Below, piece after piece: positions 10,708-21,465 of a stretch of 64,000 nt of DNA. The notes beneath the pieces are model-generated. The model ran no database searches. It was not told the origin of the DNA and saw only the letters and a list, made by a program, of their open reading frames with translations. Made by a program: the position numbers and the translations under genes. Source of the DNA: Bremia lactucae (lineage: Eukaryota > Oomycota > Peronosporomycetes > Peronosporales > Peronosporaceae); assembly GCF_004359215.1 (NCBI RefSeq), contig NC_090614.1, positions 1,865,005-1,929,004 on the forward strand. The letters are read 5' to 3'. Each line of letters opens with the position of its first letter. The stretch's first letter is position 1.

Positions 10708-10725
10708 TGACTACGAGTGCTACCA
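10708..10725 (-). other. Primer-binding site of Gypsy B1
   Basis: Two bases inside the 5' LTR the minus strand reads TGGTAGCACTCGTAGTC. TGGTAGC is complementary to a tRNA ending GCTACCA, as initiator Met tRNAs do. The same start recurs next to LTR3 at 20298 and, with one change, next to LTR2 at 34187. Confidence 0.55.
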
Positions 10726-10727
10726 GG

Positions 10728-11208
10728 TGTAGCGGAGCTGCCTCACTCCTTAAGTCAGAGGAAGACTTACAGACCCAAGATTCTCTTAGTTCTATAGAGC
10801 TACTAGGTTTAATAAATAAGGGAGTCGTGCAAGCTATTACAGCTTAAGGAATCCTAGTTTTAGGTCTTTAGGGGCTCGTAGAACCAAGTGGCAACTAGTG
10901 CCTAAGAGGATATACCTTAGAAAGGCCCTTATCTCTCATAGATCAATGCGCAAGCCTTAGGAAGGCACTAGTCGCTTTGAGATCAAAACGGAAACTGCAT
11001 TTTATTAAACTATTCAAATCTAATACCCTTCCTAGCTAACAGAAAATAGATTGCGACCGCCAAAATTATATCTGGCGGCGACCACATTTGTCACCAATGC
11101 TAAATGTAATCATAGTAATAAACTATTTAAAATAGGATAAAAGGGTATTTGACTTATAACGTAAATGTACCATACAACGGTTCTCTAACCAATATGTGCT
11201 CCATTATT
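10728..11208 (-). repeat. 5' LTR of Gypsy B1 (LTR1)
   Basis: 481 bases, matching 35655-36125 along its length, including the marker stretch ATATCTGGCGGCGACCACAT. The left end TGTAGCGGAGC adjoins the primer-binding site. The right end CCATTATT has decayed from CCATTACA. Its position next to the gag start identifies it as the 5' LTR of a minus-strand element. Confidence 0.8.
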
Positions 11209-11959
11209 CTATCAACATTGTGAGGTTAACTAGTACTGATAAGTACTATAGAAAAGTGCCCCGTTACAACAAAGACACCGCATGCTCGTTAAATTCGATT
11301 GGATGCAAGTCCGTAATTAATTAGGCTTTTTACGTATCACATGATACGCATTGCTATGTCTTACATAGAGCCCTGCATGCTACAATCACGACTGTACTCG
11401 GCGAGGCAAGCCTTTTTAATCAGTGAAGAGTACGTGAGCTTTATACATTTATGACGCAACTATTTGATTGTAACAAATTTTCTGTGCAGCTTGCCCCTCA
11501 TTCGCGACATGCAGCGCATTGGCTTTGACCTTACGCTCGTTTTAGCTTTGGCAAGAACTTTGTGTACCGTGGCAATAATAAATACTGCCACTTGAGTGAC
11601 ATGAAGAAGGCAACACAGATTCGACAATTGCCAACAGTTTAGTTTGCGCTGCCGCATTATAAAAGACACGTTTTTTCTCGAATTATTTTCGATTTTTTTT
11701 ATTTCATCTTAACCTTGCTCAATTGTCGGAGATACTAATTAGAGGAGTTTGAAAAAATCGCGTTAGCTGCGAACTGTGGGGTACAGCTGCTTTCTTTCTA
11801 ACGCCATAAGTCTGGAGCAATTCACTTCGTCGTAAGACTGTCCCGAACTTAGTGGATTATTAGTCACTGAGGATGGCAGGTTGGCATTCGGGCGACTCAT
11901 GCCCACATTGACGCAAAACAAGCAACTCCTTGTGAGAGCAGCGTGACATGCCCATTTCT
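11209..11959. other. Unassigned spacer between Gypsy B1 and D1
   Basis: No coding domain or known repeat was recognised. It may include the old 3' untranslated region of the D1 element, but it does not match the corresponding sequence beside D2 (14470-14800). Confidence 0.35.
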
Positions 11960-12169
11960 TCGGTAATGTACCTACCGGTGCAAGGTATAAATTGCATCGG
12001 TTGTCACGTAAGGTAGGACTTCCATGCCTCGTAGGGTGATCCCTGTCCGCGTTGTGTTGACAACACGAAGAGGGTAAAAAGGGATGTTCATTGTCTTTCT
12101 TCGCCCTGGGAAATGGCTCACATCTCTATTAAGATGCGGGATGCGATTAACGTTTTGCAATCGATTTTA

Positions 12170-12400
12170 CAGGCGCCAGGGGCGCGTGTTTTCCGATGGA
12201 CCTTCTGATCCATCGGATGGGTCTCTTCATGCTGACGGACGAGGCCCTCAACGTCAACAATCAGCTGGGAACGAGGCTACCAGCTGTCATGTGAAGACAG
12301 ATAACCGCGCCAGCGAACAAGATAACTCGTTCGCTGCCCCTTCACATCGGTGGTTTTGGATACGTTCCCCAAGGAAACGTTGACCACCGTGGGAATCCAC
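12170..12400 (-). pseudogene. Gypsy D1 chromodomain
   Basis: The minus strand reads TSYLVRWRGYLSSHDSW, then a TAG stop where D2 has the Glu codon of SWEPR, then LIVDVEGLV.QHEETHP. The stop is private to D1. D2 (about 15020-15190) keeps SWEP but has stops further on. Confidence 0.75.
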
Positions 12401-14160
12401 CAATGGTTATGGCGGAGAAGAAAATATAGATCTGACCCATGTGTCGGATCTAGAGTAAAAATTCGACAAACTCGATCACTTCCTCCATTATTTGGAGGAG
12501 AAACTTGATCACGAGCGCGGTAAGCGTCGCTCATTGGAGCAGACGTTGCAGGCTCACTATCTCGAATGGTTGGAAGACCTTTCGAAGGGTACGTACTCAA
12601 TGCTGGAGTGCGAACGGAAATATCACGCTCTTCATGATGAGCTGTCTTCCACTCATCGCGGTTTCGAGGATTTTCGGATCTGGCATGAGAATCTCCAGAT
12701 TCAACACGAAGACCTAGCTCGTGCCCACAAGAATCTTTTAGAGATTCTTGAAAGGGTGGTCAAATCCGTCCTCAGAAGAAACGGCGTACTGATGGTACGG
12801 GCGGAGCCGACCAACGGAAAACGTAGGATGCGTTCGCATCCTTTGTAACAATTCTATTGTGAACGCATTGCCTCTGCGATGTAGTACACGAAAAGGCCCA
12901 AGAACTTGGGGAGTAATTTACTACTACCCACATTAGTGACAACAAACATGCTTAGGTAAGTTTACCGTAGACAGTAGTATTAGATCATTAATTTTAAATA
13001 AAACAACATTTACTTTTCCATGTTTGTCTCCTGCAACCGCAGCGAGAACGGGGCGTGCACCTACCACTGCGTTGGCAATGGAATCCTGAATGAAACGGAC
13101 TACTGATTCTCGAGCCAGCAAAAAATCCTCTGTTGACTCATTTGTTTTGTCTTTTCGAGTGCGCTTTGAGCGCACTGCCATGAAATCTTTTCATCTTCGA
13201 CGTTGATTGCTTCGGCATCGCGTCGTTGGTAACTTCGACTCGTGATGAGCATGAGCCAGAAATGGTTTTGCTCGTGCGAGTCCGCCCCCCCTTCAACTAG
13301 AGGATCCCTCTAATTGGATGGGTATGCGTAGATGGCGTAAGCCATTTACGAAGAACAGTGTATGCGTTGTAGATGCTTGCACCGAATTTTTAATGGCGAA
13401 TTCGACCATCGGTAAGACCTCGCTCCAATTCGGATACGATTGGACGTAACCTCGAAGTATCTCTTCGAGGACACGATTTACGCATTTCGTCTGACCATCT
13501 GTCTCTCGATGATCAGAAGTTGACGTAGTCAGCCGTTTTCCGAGAGATCGAAACACGTATTTCCAAAACGCCGCCGTGAACCGTGGATCTCAATCCGAGA
13601 CTAGTTTTCAGGGTAAACCTTGGAGTTTAAATACCGCGTCGATAAAGACACGGGTACAGCACGAAGCCGTGATCGACTCTGGTACTGCAACAAGATGAAC
13701 CATCTTGCTGCATCTGTCTACAAAAACAAGGATTCCATTGTTTTTGTCATCGTCTTCGAGAAATTTGAAGACAAAGATCATAGATACGGACTGCCAACAC
13801 TCTGCCGGAGGTGGGAGAGGTTGGAGAGGTGCACGGGATGAAGGGCTAGGCTTCACCCGTTGACATACCTTGCAAGTACGAACGTACTTGCGCACGAACT
13901 GATACTGGCAGGGCCAGTAAAAGTCGCGACTTACAGTGAGGTAAGTTTTCTCACGTCCACGATGTCCACTTGTTGGAGCATCATGACAGTCATACATGAT
14001 GCGCAAGCGCAAATCATTGTGAGTAGGGACGACAACACGTGGAATGTCGTTGGCAACGGCTATGTAGTACAGTAAGTCGTTGCGGGTTGTGTATCGATCG
14101 GACGACAATCGGTATAAAGCCGGTAAATCTTTAAAAGATTTATTAAATGAATTCATGAGA
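12401..14160 (-). pseudogene. Gypsy D1 integrase
   Basis: The zinc-binding start and core lie at 13608-14156 (GHRGREKTYLTVSRDFYW, CKVCQRVKPSPSSRAPLQ), the rest of the core at 13293-13556, and the C-terminal part at 12933-13181 and in 12410-12850. The first catalytic Asp is replaced (MIFVFKF where family copy D3 has VDFVFGF). The catalytic Glu of DGQTERVNR is Lys (DGQTKCVNR). Two stops flank the middle Asp. Frames on the plus strand over 12492-12848 are shadows of the C-terminal domain. The enzyme could not be active. Confidence 0.8.
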
Positions 14161-14470
14161 TGATCGATTAAATGGAGAAGGTCTTTATCTTCTGTGTAGG
14201 CTTTTTTATGTCATCAAACAGAGGTGATGATGGAACACTTGTAATGAGTGTTGCAACAGTGGGATTATTTTCACTGCTCGAGTGCACAGCCGGCTCGAAA
14301 TCGGGTCAGCGTGATAACGCATTAGCGACGACATTAAGTCGTTCTAGTTTATATTCTACGAAGAAATTATTCTCCGTAAAGAAGGATAGCCACCTCGCCA
14401 TTCTTTGCGAGAGGTGTGGACTGTTTAGGGCCGTGCGTAATGACGCATGGTCCGTGTCCGAGTACATACA
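14161..14470 (-). pseudogene. Gypsy D1 RNase H tail and linker
   Basis: The minus strand carries remnants of RMARWLSFF and the LSRRP.F linker, with NNPTVAT beyond it, matching 16935-17275 in D2. The element ends at about 14470, followed by unrelated sequence. Confidence 0.6.
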
Positions 14471-14800
14471 ATAAAATGTCTCGTCTTACCCTGAGAAAAA
14501 GCCGTGGCTTTACCCGAACGGCTAGTCAGTAACTTGTCTGGAGAGACAACTCCTCACAATTAATATCCTTTATTTATTGCGGCAAAGCTACATGGCCTGG
14601 ATCCCAGCGCGAAGAACTTTTGCGCTAAGGAAGATTTTTACCTCGATGGTTTTCTTAAGCATCGATGGTATAGTGGCAACAACAAGCGAGATAAAATCTC
14701 GTTAATGCAAGCCTGAAGCGCGTTTTTTTCCAATGTCAAAGACATTGGATGCGGCTTCAAAGTCCTAACGCAATTCGCGTTAAGTTTGAGAAACGAATCC
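14471..14800. other. Spacer between D1 and D2, probably the 3' region of D2
   Basis: No gene. It lies just downstream (in minus-strand sense) of the D2 chromodomain and is presumably its 3' non-coding tail. The 3' LTR of D2 is absent, so D1 and D2 are joined without an LTR between them. Confidence 0.4.
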
Positions 14801-15239
14801 AACCGGTGCAAGGTTTAAAATTGCACCGGTCGTCTCGTGAGGCAGGACTTCCATGCCTCACGTAGGGCGACCCGTGTCCATGTTGTGTCGACAATACGAA
14901 ACGAGTGAAAGGAGATGAATACTCCCTTTCTTCCCCCTGGGGAAGGGCTCGCATCTCTATTGAGATGCCGATGCGATTGACGTTTTTTGCAATAGATTTA
15001 CACGCGCCAGGGGCGCGCGTTTTTCAATGGACCCTCTAATCCATCTGATGAGTCTCGTTATACTAACAGACGAGGCCCTCAACGTCAATAACCAGCTGGG
15101 AACGAGGCTCCCAGCTGTCATGTGAAGGTGGATAACCGCGCCAGCGAACAAGATAACTCGTTCGCTGCCCCTTCACATCACGGTGGTTTTGGATACGTTC
15201 CACAAGGAAACGTTGACCACCGTGGGAATCCACCAATGG

Positions 15240-16990
15240 TTATGGCGGAGATGAAAAAAATAGATCCGACCCATGTGTCGGATCTAGAGTAAAAATTCGA
15301 CAAACTCGATCACTTCCTCCATTATTTGGAGGAGAAACTTGATCACGAGCGCGGTAAGCGTCGCTCATTGGAGCAGACGTTGCAGGCTCACTATATCGAA
15401 TGGTTGGAAGACCGTTCGAAGGGTGCGTACTCCATGCTGGAGTGCAAACGGAAATATCACGCTCTTCATGATGAGCTGTCACCACTCATCGCGGTTTCGA
15501 GGATCTTCGGATCTGGCATGAGAATCTCCAGATTCAACACGAAGACCTAGCTCGTGCCCACAAGAATCTTTTAGAGATTCTTGAAAGGGTGGTCAAATCC
15601 GTCCTCAGAAGAAACGGCGTACTGATGGTACGGGCGGAGCCGACCAACGTAAAACGTAGGATGCGTTCGCATCCTTTGTAACAATTCTATTGTGAACGCA
15701 TTGCCTCTGCGATGTAGTACACGGAAAGGCCCAAGAACTTGGGGAGTAATTTACTACTACCCACATTAGTGACAACAAACATGCTTAGGTAAGTTTACCG
15801 TAGACAGTAGTATTAGATCATTAATTTTAAATAAAACAACATTTACTTTTCCATGTTTGTCTCCTACAACCGCAGCGAGAACGGGGCGTGCACCTACCAC
15901 TGCGTTGGCAATGGAATCCTGAATGAAACGGACTACTGATTCTCGAGCCAGCAAAAAATCCTCTGTTGACTCATTTGTTTTGTCTTTTCGAGTGCGCTTT
16001 GAGCGCACTGCCATGAAATCTTTTCATCTTCGACGTTGATTGCTTCGGCATCGCGTCGTTGGTAACTTCGACTCGTGATGAGCATGAGCCAGAAATGGTT
16101 TTGCTCGTGCGAGTCCGCCCCCCCTTCAACTAGAGGATCCCTCTAATTGGATGGGTATGCGTAGATGGCGTAAGCCATTTACGAAGAACAGTGTATGCGT
16201 TGTAGATGCTTGCACCGAATTTTTAATGGCGAATTCGACCATCGGTAAGACCTCGCTCCAATTCGGATACGATTGGACGTAACCTCGAAGTATCTCTTCG
16301 AGGACACGATTTACGCATTTCGTCTGACCATCTGTCTCTCGATGATCAGAAGTTGACGTAGTCAGCCGTTTTCCGAGAGATCGAAACACGTATTTCCAAA
16401 ACGCCGCCGTGAACCGTGGATCTCAATCCGAGACTAGTTTTCAGGGTAAACCTTGGAGTTTAAATACCGCGTCGATAAAGACACGGGTACAGCACGAAGC
16501 CGTGATCGACTCTGGTACTGCAACAAGATGAACCATCTTGCTGCATCTGTCTACAAAAACAAGGATTCCATTGTTTTTGTCATCGTCTTCGAGAAATTTG
16601 AAGACAAAGATCATAATAGACTGCCAACACTCTGCCGGAGGTGGGAGAGGTTGGAGAGGTGCACGGGATGAAGGGCTAGGCTTCACCCGTTGACATACCT
16701 TGCAAGTACGAACGTACTTGCGCACGAACTGATACTGGCAGGGCCAGTAAAAGTCGCGACTTACAGTGAGGTAAGTTTTCTCACGTCCACGATGTCCACT
16801 TGTTGGAGCATCATGACCTAATAAATGATGCGCAAGCGCAAATCATTGTGAGTTGGGACGACGACACGCGGAGTGTCGCCGGTAACGGCTGTCTAGTTCA
16901 ATAAGCCGCTACGTGTTGTGTATCGATCGGATGACTATCGATATAAAGCCGGTAAATCTTTAAAAGATTTATCGGATGGATTCATTAAAT
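15240..16990 (-). pseudogene. Gypsy D2 integrase
   Basis: Nearly identical to D1 integrase, including the replaced first Asp (MIFVFKF), the Lys in DGQTKCVNR, and a shared string of frameshifts. Differences are few in 15270-16815, for example a three-base deletion before MIFVFKF. The shared defects mean the two copies were homogenised or duplicated after the enzyme had died. Confidence 0.8.
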
Positions 16991-17560
16991 GATCCATCAA
17001 ACATAGAAGGTCCTTATCTTCTGTGTAGGCTTTCTTTATGTCATCAACTAAGGTTGATGACGGAACACTCGTAGTGAGTGTTGCAACAGTGGGATTATTT
17101 TCACTGTTGGAGTAAACTGCTGACTTAGAAACGGGACGGCGTGATAACGGATCAGCGACGACATTGAGTTGTCCTGGTTTATGATCGACGGAAAAATTAT
17201 ACTCCGCGAAGAAGGATAGCCACCTTGCCATTCTTTGCGAGAGGTGTCGGCTGTTTATGGCCGTGCGTAATGACGCATGGTCCGTTTATACGATGAACGG
17301 TCTATCTCCGAGGAGATAGACCCTAAATTTAGCCAGTGTATATTTCATGGCAAGAAGTTCCTTGTCATGCACTGGGTAATTGCGTTAACGCGCAGCCGAT
17401 TGCGAATTCGCTAGCGTCACAGACCAAATGGAATGGTCTGTCTTGATCTGCAATCGCCAAGATGGGCGATTGCATTAAGCTTTGCTTGATACCTTCAAAC
17501 GAACGCTGACAATCAGCGTTCCATAGCCATTTCATGTCTTTTTACAAGGGACGAGAGAGA
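16991..17560 (-). pseudogene. Gypsy D2 RNase H and linker
   Basis: The 16935-17231 frame reads MARWLSFFAEYNFSVDHKPG then NVVADPLSRRP, the end of RNase H and start of the linker. Further right (to 17560) lie fragments of VHDKELLAMKY and the CDASEFA region, with an internal deletion. Confidence 0.7.
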
Positions 17561-17655
17561 TGAACTGTCATCTCGGCATAATTGTTGGAGTACTTGTCCA
17601 ATTACGCCGCTGAACCAAGGAACTTTCTAAGTCCCTTGACATCGACTGGAACTGG

Positions 17656-18260
17656 CTAGTCGGTGATTGCCTTGATCTTTTCAGGATCAGGGCGCACGAC
17701 GTGTTTACCGACGATGCATCCAAGAAGTGGTATTTCGCTTGCAGTGAAAATACACTTTACGATATTTGCGCACAGCTTATGTTTTTGCATAAGGGACATC
17801 CCGTACACAGCAGTAAGCACCCCCAGCGGGATGCTCTGGGAATGGCTAGTAATGCCACAGGGGCTTAGTAACGCCCATGCAATATTCAACAGATGCGTAT
17901 CGAATCTGTTGAGACCGGTGCGACAATTCGCACCGAGCTATTTTGACGATGTATTCGTCCATAGCCGGGCAATGGACGGAAAGACGGGCGTGGAAGTTCA
18001 TGAAACTCACGTTCGTCAGGTTCTTACACCATACACGCATAAGTATCTGACAAAATACATCCATCAGATCCATAGACGAAAAGATGGTACTGTTAGACAT
18101 GCCATCTATAATTACGTCTTTTCTAGGTATCAGCGTTTGAGCCCGTACCGTTGCAGCATTCAATTTATTGAATGCGTGCACTATCCGCCACCCTCCTGTG
18201 GCCTTTCGCACACAGAAGGTCTGAGAGCTATGTGGGGAGGTTGACTCTCTCATATTGCTC
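17656..18260 (-). pseudogene. Gypsy D2 reverse transcriptase with an inverted palm segment
   Basis: Minus-strand RT N-terminal part at 18029-18253 (TFCVRKATGGWRIVHAFNKL, IFSSMDLMD.F.QILMR). Minus-strand thumb side at 17656-17793 (QKHKLCANIVKCIFTASEIP, LLGCIVGKHVVRPDPEKIKA). The segment between them, which holds the polymerase active site, is on the other strand (next entry). The minus-strand frame continues through the flipped segment by chance; its residues there are not RT. Confidence 0.8.
17794..18028 (+). pseudogene. Inverted RT palm segment of Gypsy D2
   Basis: The plus strand reads RDIPYTAVSTPSGMLWEWLV, MPQGLSNA.AIFNRCV, and SYFDDVFVHSR with the YFDD catalytic motif, then VHETHVRQVL. 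This is exactly the piece missing between QILMR and the KHKL block of the surrounding minus-strand RT, so ~235 bases have flipped in place. CTTATG (17776-17781) and CATAAG (17788-17793) sit at the left border and CATAAG (18038-18043) near the right border, giving short inverted repeats at which the flip could have occurred. Confidence 0.8.
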
Positions 18261-19565
18261 GCTTTTAATCGATCGATAAAGAATTTATCGATTGCAAGTA
18301 CTTTTTCACGAGGAAGTGGTCACTGCTTCATGACACAGTACTACGAGCTCGGTTTGAGCTCTGTCTCATGTCGAGTGCCCTTATCCTTAGGCAACACGCC
18401 TGGAACTGTTTTAGGGAGTACATCCCTGAATTCTATTAAATCCTCGTATAGAGGATTACCCTTGAGTGACCCCCACGATTGAGTGTATCTTTCAATCCGA
18501 GTCTTCACATCGAGGACACTTTCGTCCATCGATGAGCTGCTGAGAACCCGTTCGTTCTCTGCAAAAATTACCGCTGATCCATATCGGTTACGTATCCGTC
18601 CTCTGTGACGAGTACGCAGATCTGCTTGATTCCACCACTATGCAGATCTCTCAAGAGTTGCTTAGGTTCTAGGGTTGGAAATTGAGTTTTCTCCGAAGTT
18701 AACTTCGGAAGCGCATACAGATCAAGAGTATAAGCGCCTACTCTTGAACCGTTCTTAACCAAGACATTTAATATCTCGGTCTAGTCTTCAATGGACTTTA
18801 AAGAATTAGTGAATAAAAAAATTGAAGTTAAATCAGTTCTTCCTGGAATTTCTTTTTCACAGGCTGCCGAAGGATTAGTCTCTCGGGATTTTGAAGTCTA
18901 GTAACTCCAAATATTTGAGGAGATTTCTCCTCAAGTACGTCGGGACCTCTTCCCTCAACGTCTTCCTAATGTGATTGCGCTATCACATTCGGGTCCTCTA
19001 CGGTCAACTCTCTACGCGACCTAGGATCATCGTGTTGTCCCTTTGGGGCGACCGGTATACTCCTTGAATGTCGCTCGCCAGGCGTACATTGATGTCTCAA
19101 TCCACTCGACTTCGAGTGGTGACCTTCGGCGCTGCCTGTGCATTAGCACAGCCGCCGGCAGCTAACTTCACAGTGATTAGTAATCACACTGAGATCTCGT
19201 GCAGTCGAACTAACGACCGTACCACAAGTGAGGGCGTCACACTCACTCGTAGTACATCCACACGCTTATGGACGCTCCAAGACGTTCATCAGATGGCCAT
19301 CTGATGAACAAGTGGCAGGCATCTTTACGGATCGATGCTGCCAGTTGATCCTTGGCTCATATTTTCTGAGCCAAGGTAAACCTAGGACGACATCAAATTG
19401 TCATCCAAATCTAGTACGATGAAATCATCATCGTACTGTTAATCTTTTATCGTAGTGAAATTCACTAGGCGTTTCATTACTGTTACCGATGCGCCTGTCG
19501 TTAAACGCACCGTCATCCTCGTGGAGGGATGTCGCGCTCAACATATTTGAGCCCACGACCCTTAA
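18261..19565 (-). pseudogene. Gypsy D2 pre-RT linker and protease
   Basis: The minus strand at 18341-18529 reads MDESVLDVKTRIERYTQSWG and NPLYEDLIEFRDV, the conserved lead-in to RT. 18568-18762 is the linker. Beyond 19300 are the protease-side blocks (MTVRLTTGASVTV-like and the DDD..VLDLDDN region). The sequence then ends at an LTR3 fragment. Confidence 0.65.
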
Positions 19566-20296
19566 TATATCATTAGAAATGTACTTTTTCCCTATTCTTG
19601 TAAGCACACACGTCTTTATGCGGCCAGGCTCTTCTTAAGCACATACCCTACCACAGCGAGGAAGTGGTTTGACCGTCTTCTCGTGCGTGCAGTGAGGTCG
19701 TTGTGGTGGGAGCCTTAGCGACCTCACCCAACGCACTGAGTACTCTAGCACAGTGTCGTCACGGGAACGGTAATCCGGCTCCTCGTGCGCACTTACTAAG
19801 TAAGAAGTAGTTTTCAGACTGATTTATATTTAATCGTATTTTATAGAAATACCGATTTTACCAATAAAATAATGTCATCTCTCTAGATAACACTATTATG
19901 TATGGCGAGCGTATCTTTCCAGAAATCTCGCGTAACGGATGACGCTAGGCGTCATCCCTCCTAATGTGAATGCACCTATGTGCATTACATACACAAGGAT
20001 TGGTCACAAATATGAACCAGACCCGAGTGGTGGGTCTTATTACTCTTTTCAAGTAGTTGGCCATCACCTGAAGTACACCAGGTGTACTTAACGGGGACTG
20101 TGTAACATTAGAGCAATTTTAGCCCGTTTCAATTCTAAAGCCTTAGAATTTACCTTTAGTAGCTATGACTTCTTAGCTATTTTGAACCTTCCTGTGCACG
20201 TCGTGTACGTGAAGTAGTCGATACACCCCACCTTTACTGTAATTAGTAAAGTTTGACTAGTACTGTTACCAATACTAGCAAAGGTGCACCATTACA
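19566..20296 (+). repeat. LTR3 (family D 5' LTR) fragment split by a solo LTR2
   Basis: 19566-19598 and 20137-20296 together match the LTR3 copies at 48290-48762 (opposite strand there), for example TTTTTCCCTATTCTAAAGCC and the AGCTATGACTTCTTAGC stretch. The right end CATTACA is followed by the primer-binding site TGGTAGCTCTTCGTAGTCC and the family D gag start, so this is a 5' LTR in plus orientation. Its left part is missing. Confidence 0.7.
19594..20136 (-). mobile_element. Solo LTR2 with 5-base target-site duplication
   Basis: The LTR proper is 19599-20131 (TGTAAGCACAC...CCCGTTTCA) and matches 599-1129 throughout. ATTCT lies immediately on each side (19594-19598 and 20132-20136). A 5-base duplication with no internal element is the signature of LTR-LTR recombination after insertion of a family A element into LTR3. 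Confidence 0.85.
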
Positions 20297-20349
20297 CCTG
20301 GTAGCTCTTCGTAGTCCGTTTAACCGCCTAAGCACGTTCAATCCAGCAT

Positions 20350-21235
20350 GGACATGTTCGATGAAGAAGGAGGGACCTTCTAAGCTCCCTAAGAACGCTA
20401 CTCGGCACGCGTGAAAGGCTCGCTCACTTTATTTGACCTTAAATGGAGAGCGATCGAACGCATAAATTCGATCGTAGGCGGGCAGCCATTAGCGTCTTGC
20501 TATTCACTCTGAACACATATGAACAACATACGGCTATAGCTGATTTCATACAACAAAAGCTCGAGGGGGCCCGTAAAAGTAGTCTTGCTGCACCAGCACG
20601 GCTATCAACACGCGAAGAAGCTGAGAGAACAGGGTGCTCAATACTTCTAGCCGTTGAGACAGCACCATTAACATGCTGCTAGCTGGTCGACGCTTTCGCG
20701 TCGACCCAAAAGCTGTAGGATAAAAATCTTTAAATTTGAGGCAGTCGAAGGCGGCTCCCTATAAGATGGTTCGTCGAAGAAGACGACACCATTGAAGGTC
20801 GCGCATCAATGATGATGCGACGAAAGTGGAATTTGGCATGTCCAACTTAGCCGGACATGTCAAATCTTGGGCTTTAGGGCTCAAAGCTTACGACTCCAAG
20901 GTTTTTGAGTCGTATGATGTCTTTAAAACTCGGATCAAGCAAACATTTGAGTCGCCACATGCCGAACTCAGGGCTCGCGTCGATCTCCTGAATCTTAAGC
21001 GGGGTACGCGTGATCTTCACGCTGATGTCCAACATACGATACCTTGTGAGTTGTATCACGAGTCATCCAATCGATGAACAAACACATGTATTTGTGTTTT
21101 TAAAGGTCTTGCAGACGGAGCTTTTAAATACTCACCTGTTCCGGCTTAGTCCAGAGACGCTGGTTATAGCGATCTCTGTAGCGAAACAGGAATACTTCAG
21201 TCTTAAACAGGCTTTCGTCCATATTAGCGCATATA
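20350..21235 (+). pseudogene. Family D gag remnant
   Basis: The start near 20350 (ATGGACATGTTCGATGAAGA) corresponds to the D3 gag start at 55288. Frames 20443-20682, 20826-21077 and 21010-21236 are consecutive gag pieces in different frames (GHVKSWALGLKAYDSKVFES, FKTRIKQTFESPHAELRARV, AIS.AKQEYFSLKQA). The corresponding intact stretch in D3 is 55713-56429. The remnant is cut at 21236 by an LTR1 fragment, and the last residues of the 21010-21279 frame are LTR. Confidence 0.75.
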
Positions 21236-21465
21236 GTAGCGGAGCTACCTCGCTCCTTAAGTCAGAGGAATACTCATAGACTCCCAGTACTATAAACTAA
21301 TAGTTTTACCAACTTAGGGAGTCGCATAAGCTATTAAAGCTTAATGAATCCTAGTTCAGGGATTCCGGGGATTCGTAGAACCAAGTGGCATATAGTGCCA
21401 GAGAGTAAATACCTTAGAAAGGCTTCTGTCCTTCACGGATCAATGCGCAAGCCTTAGGAAGGCGT
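21236..21465 (-). repeat. LTR1 fragment
   Basis: Begins GTAGCGGAGCTACCTCGCTC and follows LTR1 to CCTTAGGAAGGCG, then similarity stops. It is about half an LTR, the 3' half in element sense. Confidence 0.7.

Larger units (their letters stand above)
4452..11208 (-). mobile_element. Gypsy family B, copy B1: nearly full minus-strand element with inversion and nested insertion
   Basis: Reading on the minus strand from the right: 5' LTR1 (10728-11208), primer-binding site (10708-10725), gag N-terminus (10031-10584), an inverted block holding gag C-terminus and protease N-terminus on the plus strand (about 9370-10030), protease C-terminus (9240-9365), RT (about 8430-9240 and 6250-7095), a nested Copia fragment with a SINE (about 7097-8425), RNase H (5780-6246), linker, and integrase (4452-5440). 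The 3' end is lost in the gap. Stops and frameshifts occur throughout. The same inverted arrangement is found in B2 (35655-42348). Confidence 0.8.
11960..14470 (-). mobile_element. Gypsy family D, copy D1 (3' part)
   Basis: A minus-strand element fragment containing chromodomain, integrase and linker. It stops at about 14470, where the RNase H region should continue. Positions 11975-14465 are repeated at about 14805-17275. The central ~1.7 kb is nearly identical between the two, while both flanks differ visibly. Both copies are broken by the same changes in integrase. Confidence 0.75.
14801..19565 (-). mobile_element. Gypsy family D, copy D2 (chromodomain to protease)
   Basis: A minus-strand element with chromodomain (about 15020-15190), integrase (15240-16930), linker/RNase H (16935-17560), RT (17656-18260, with an inverted segment), pre-RT linker, and protease up to about 19540. 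No gag is attached and the sequence passes abruptly into an LTR3 fragment at about 19566. Many stops. Confidence 0.75.

Noticed and set aside
12492..12848. Plus-strand coiled-coil-like frames at 12492-12848, 15326-15550 and similar
   Set aside because: They lie antisense to the integrase C-terminal domain and linker of family D, and the minus-strand reading has recognised motifs.
17846..18020. C-terminal half of the minus-strand frame at 17846-18253 as RT
   Set aside because: It is the antisense of the inverted palm segment; the RT motifs there read on the plus strand.
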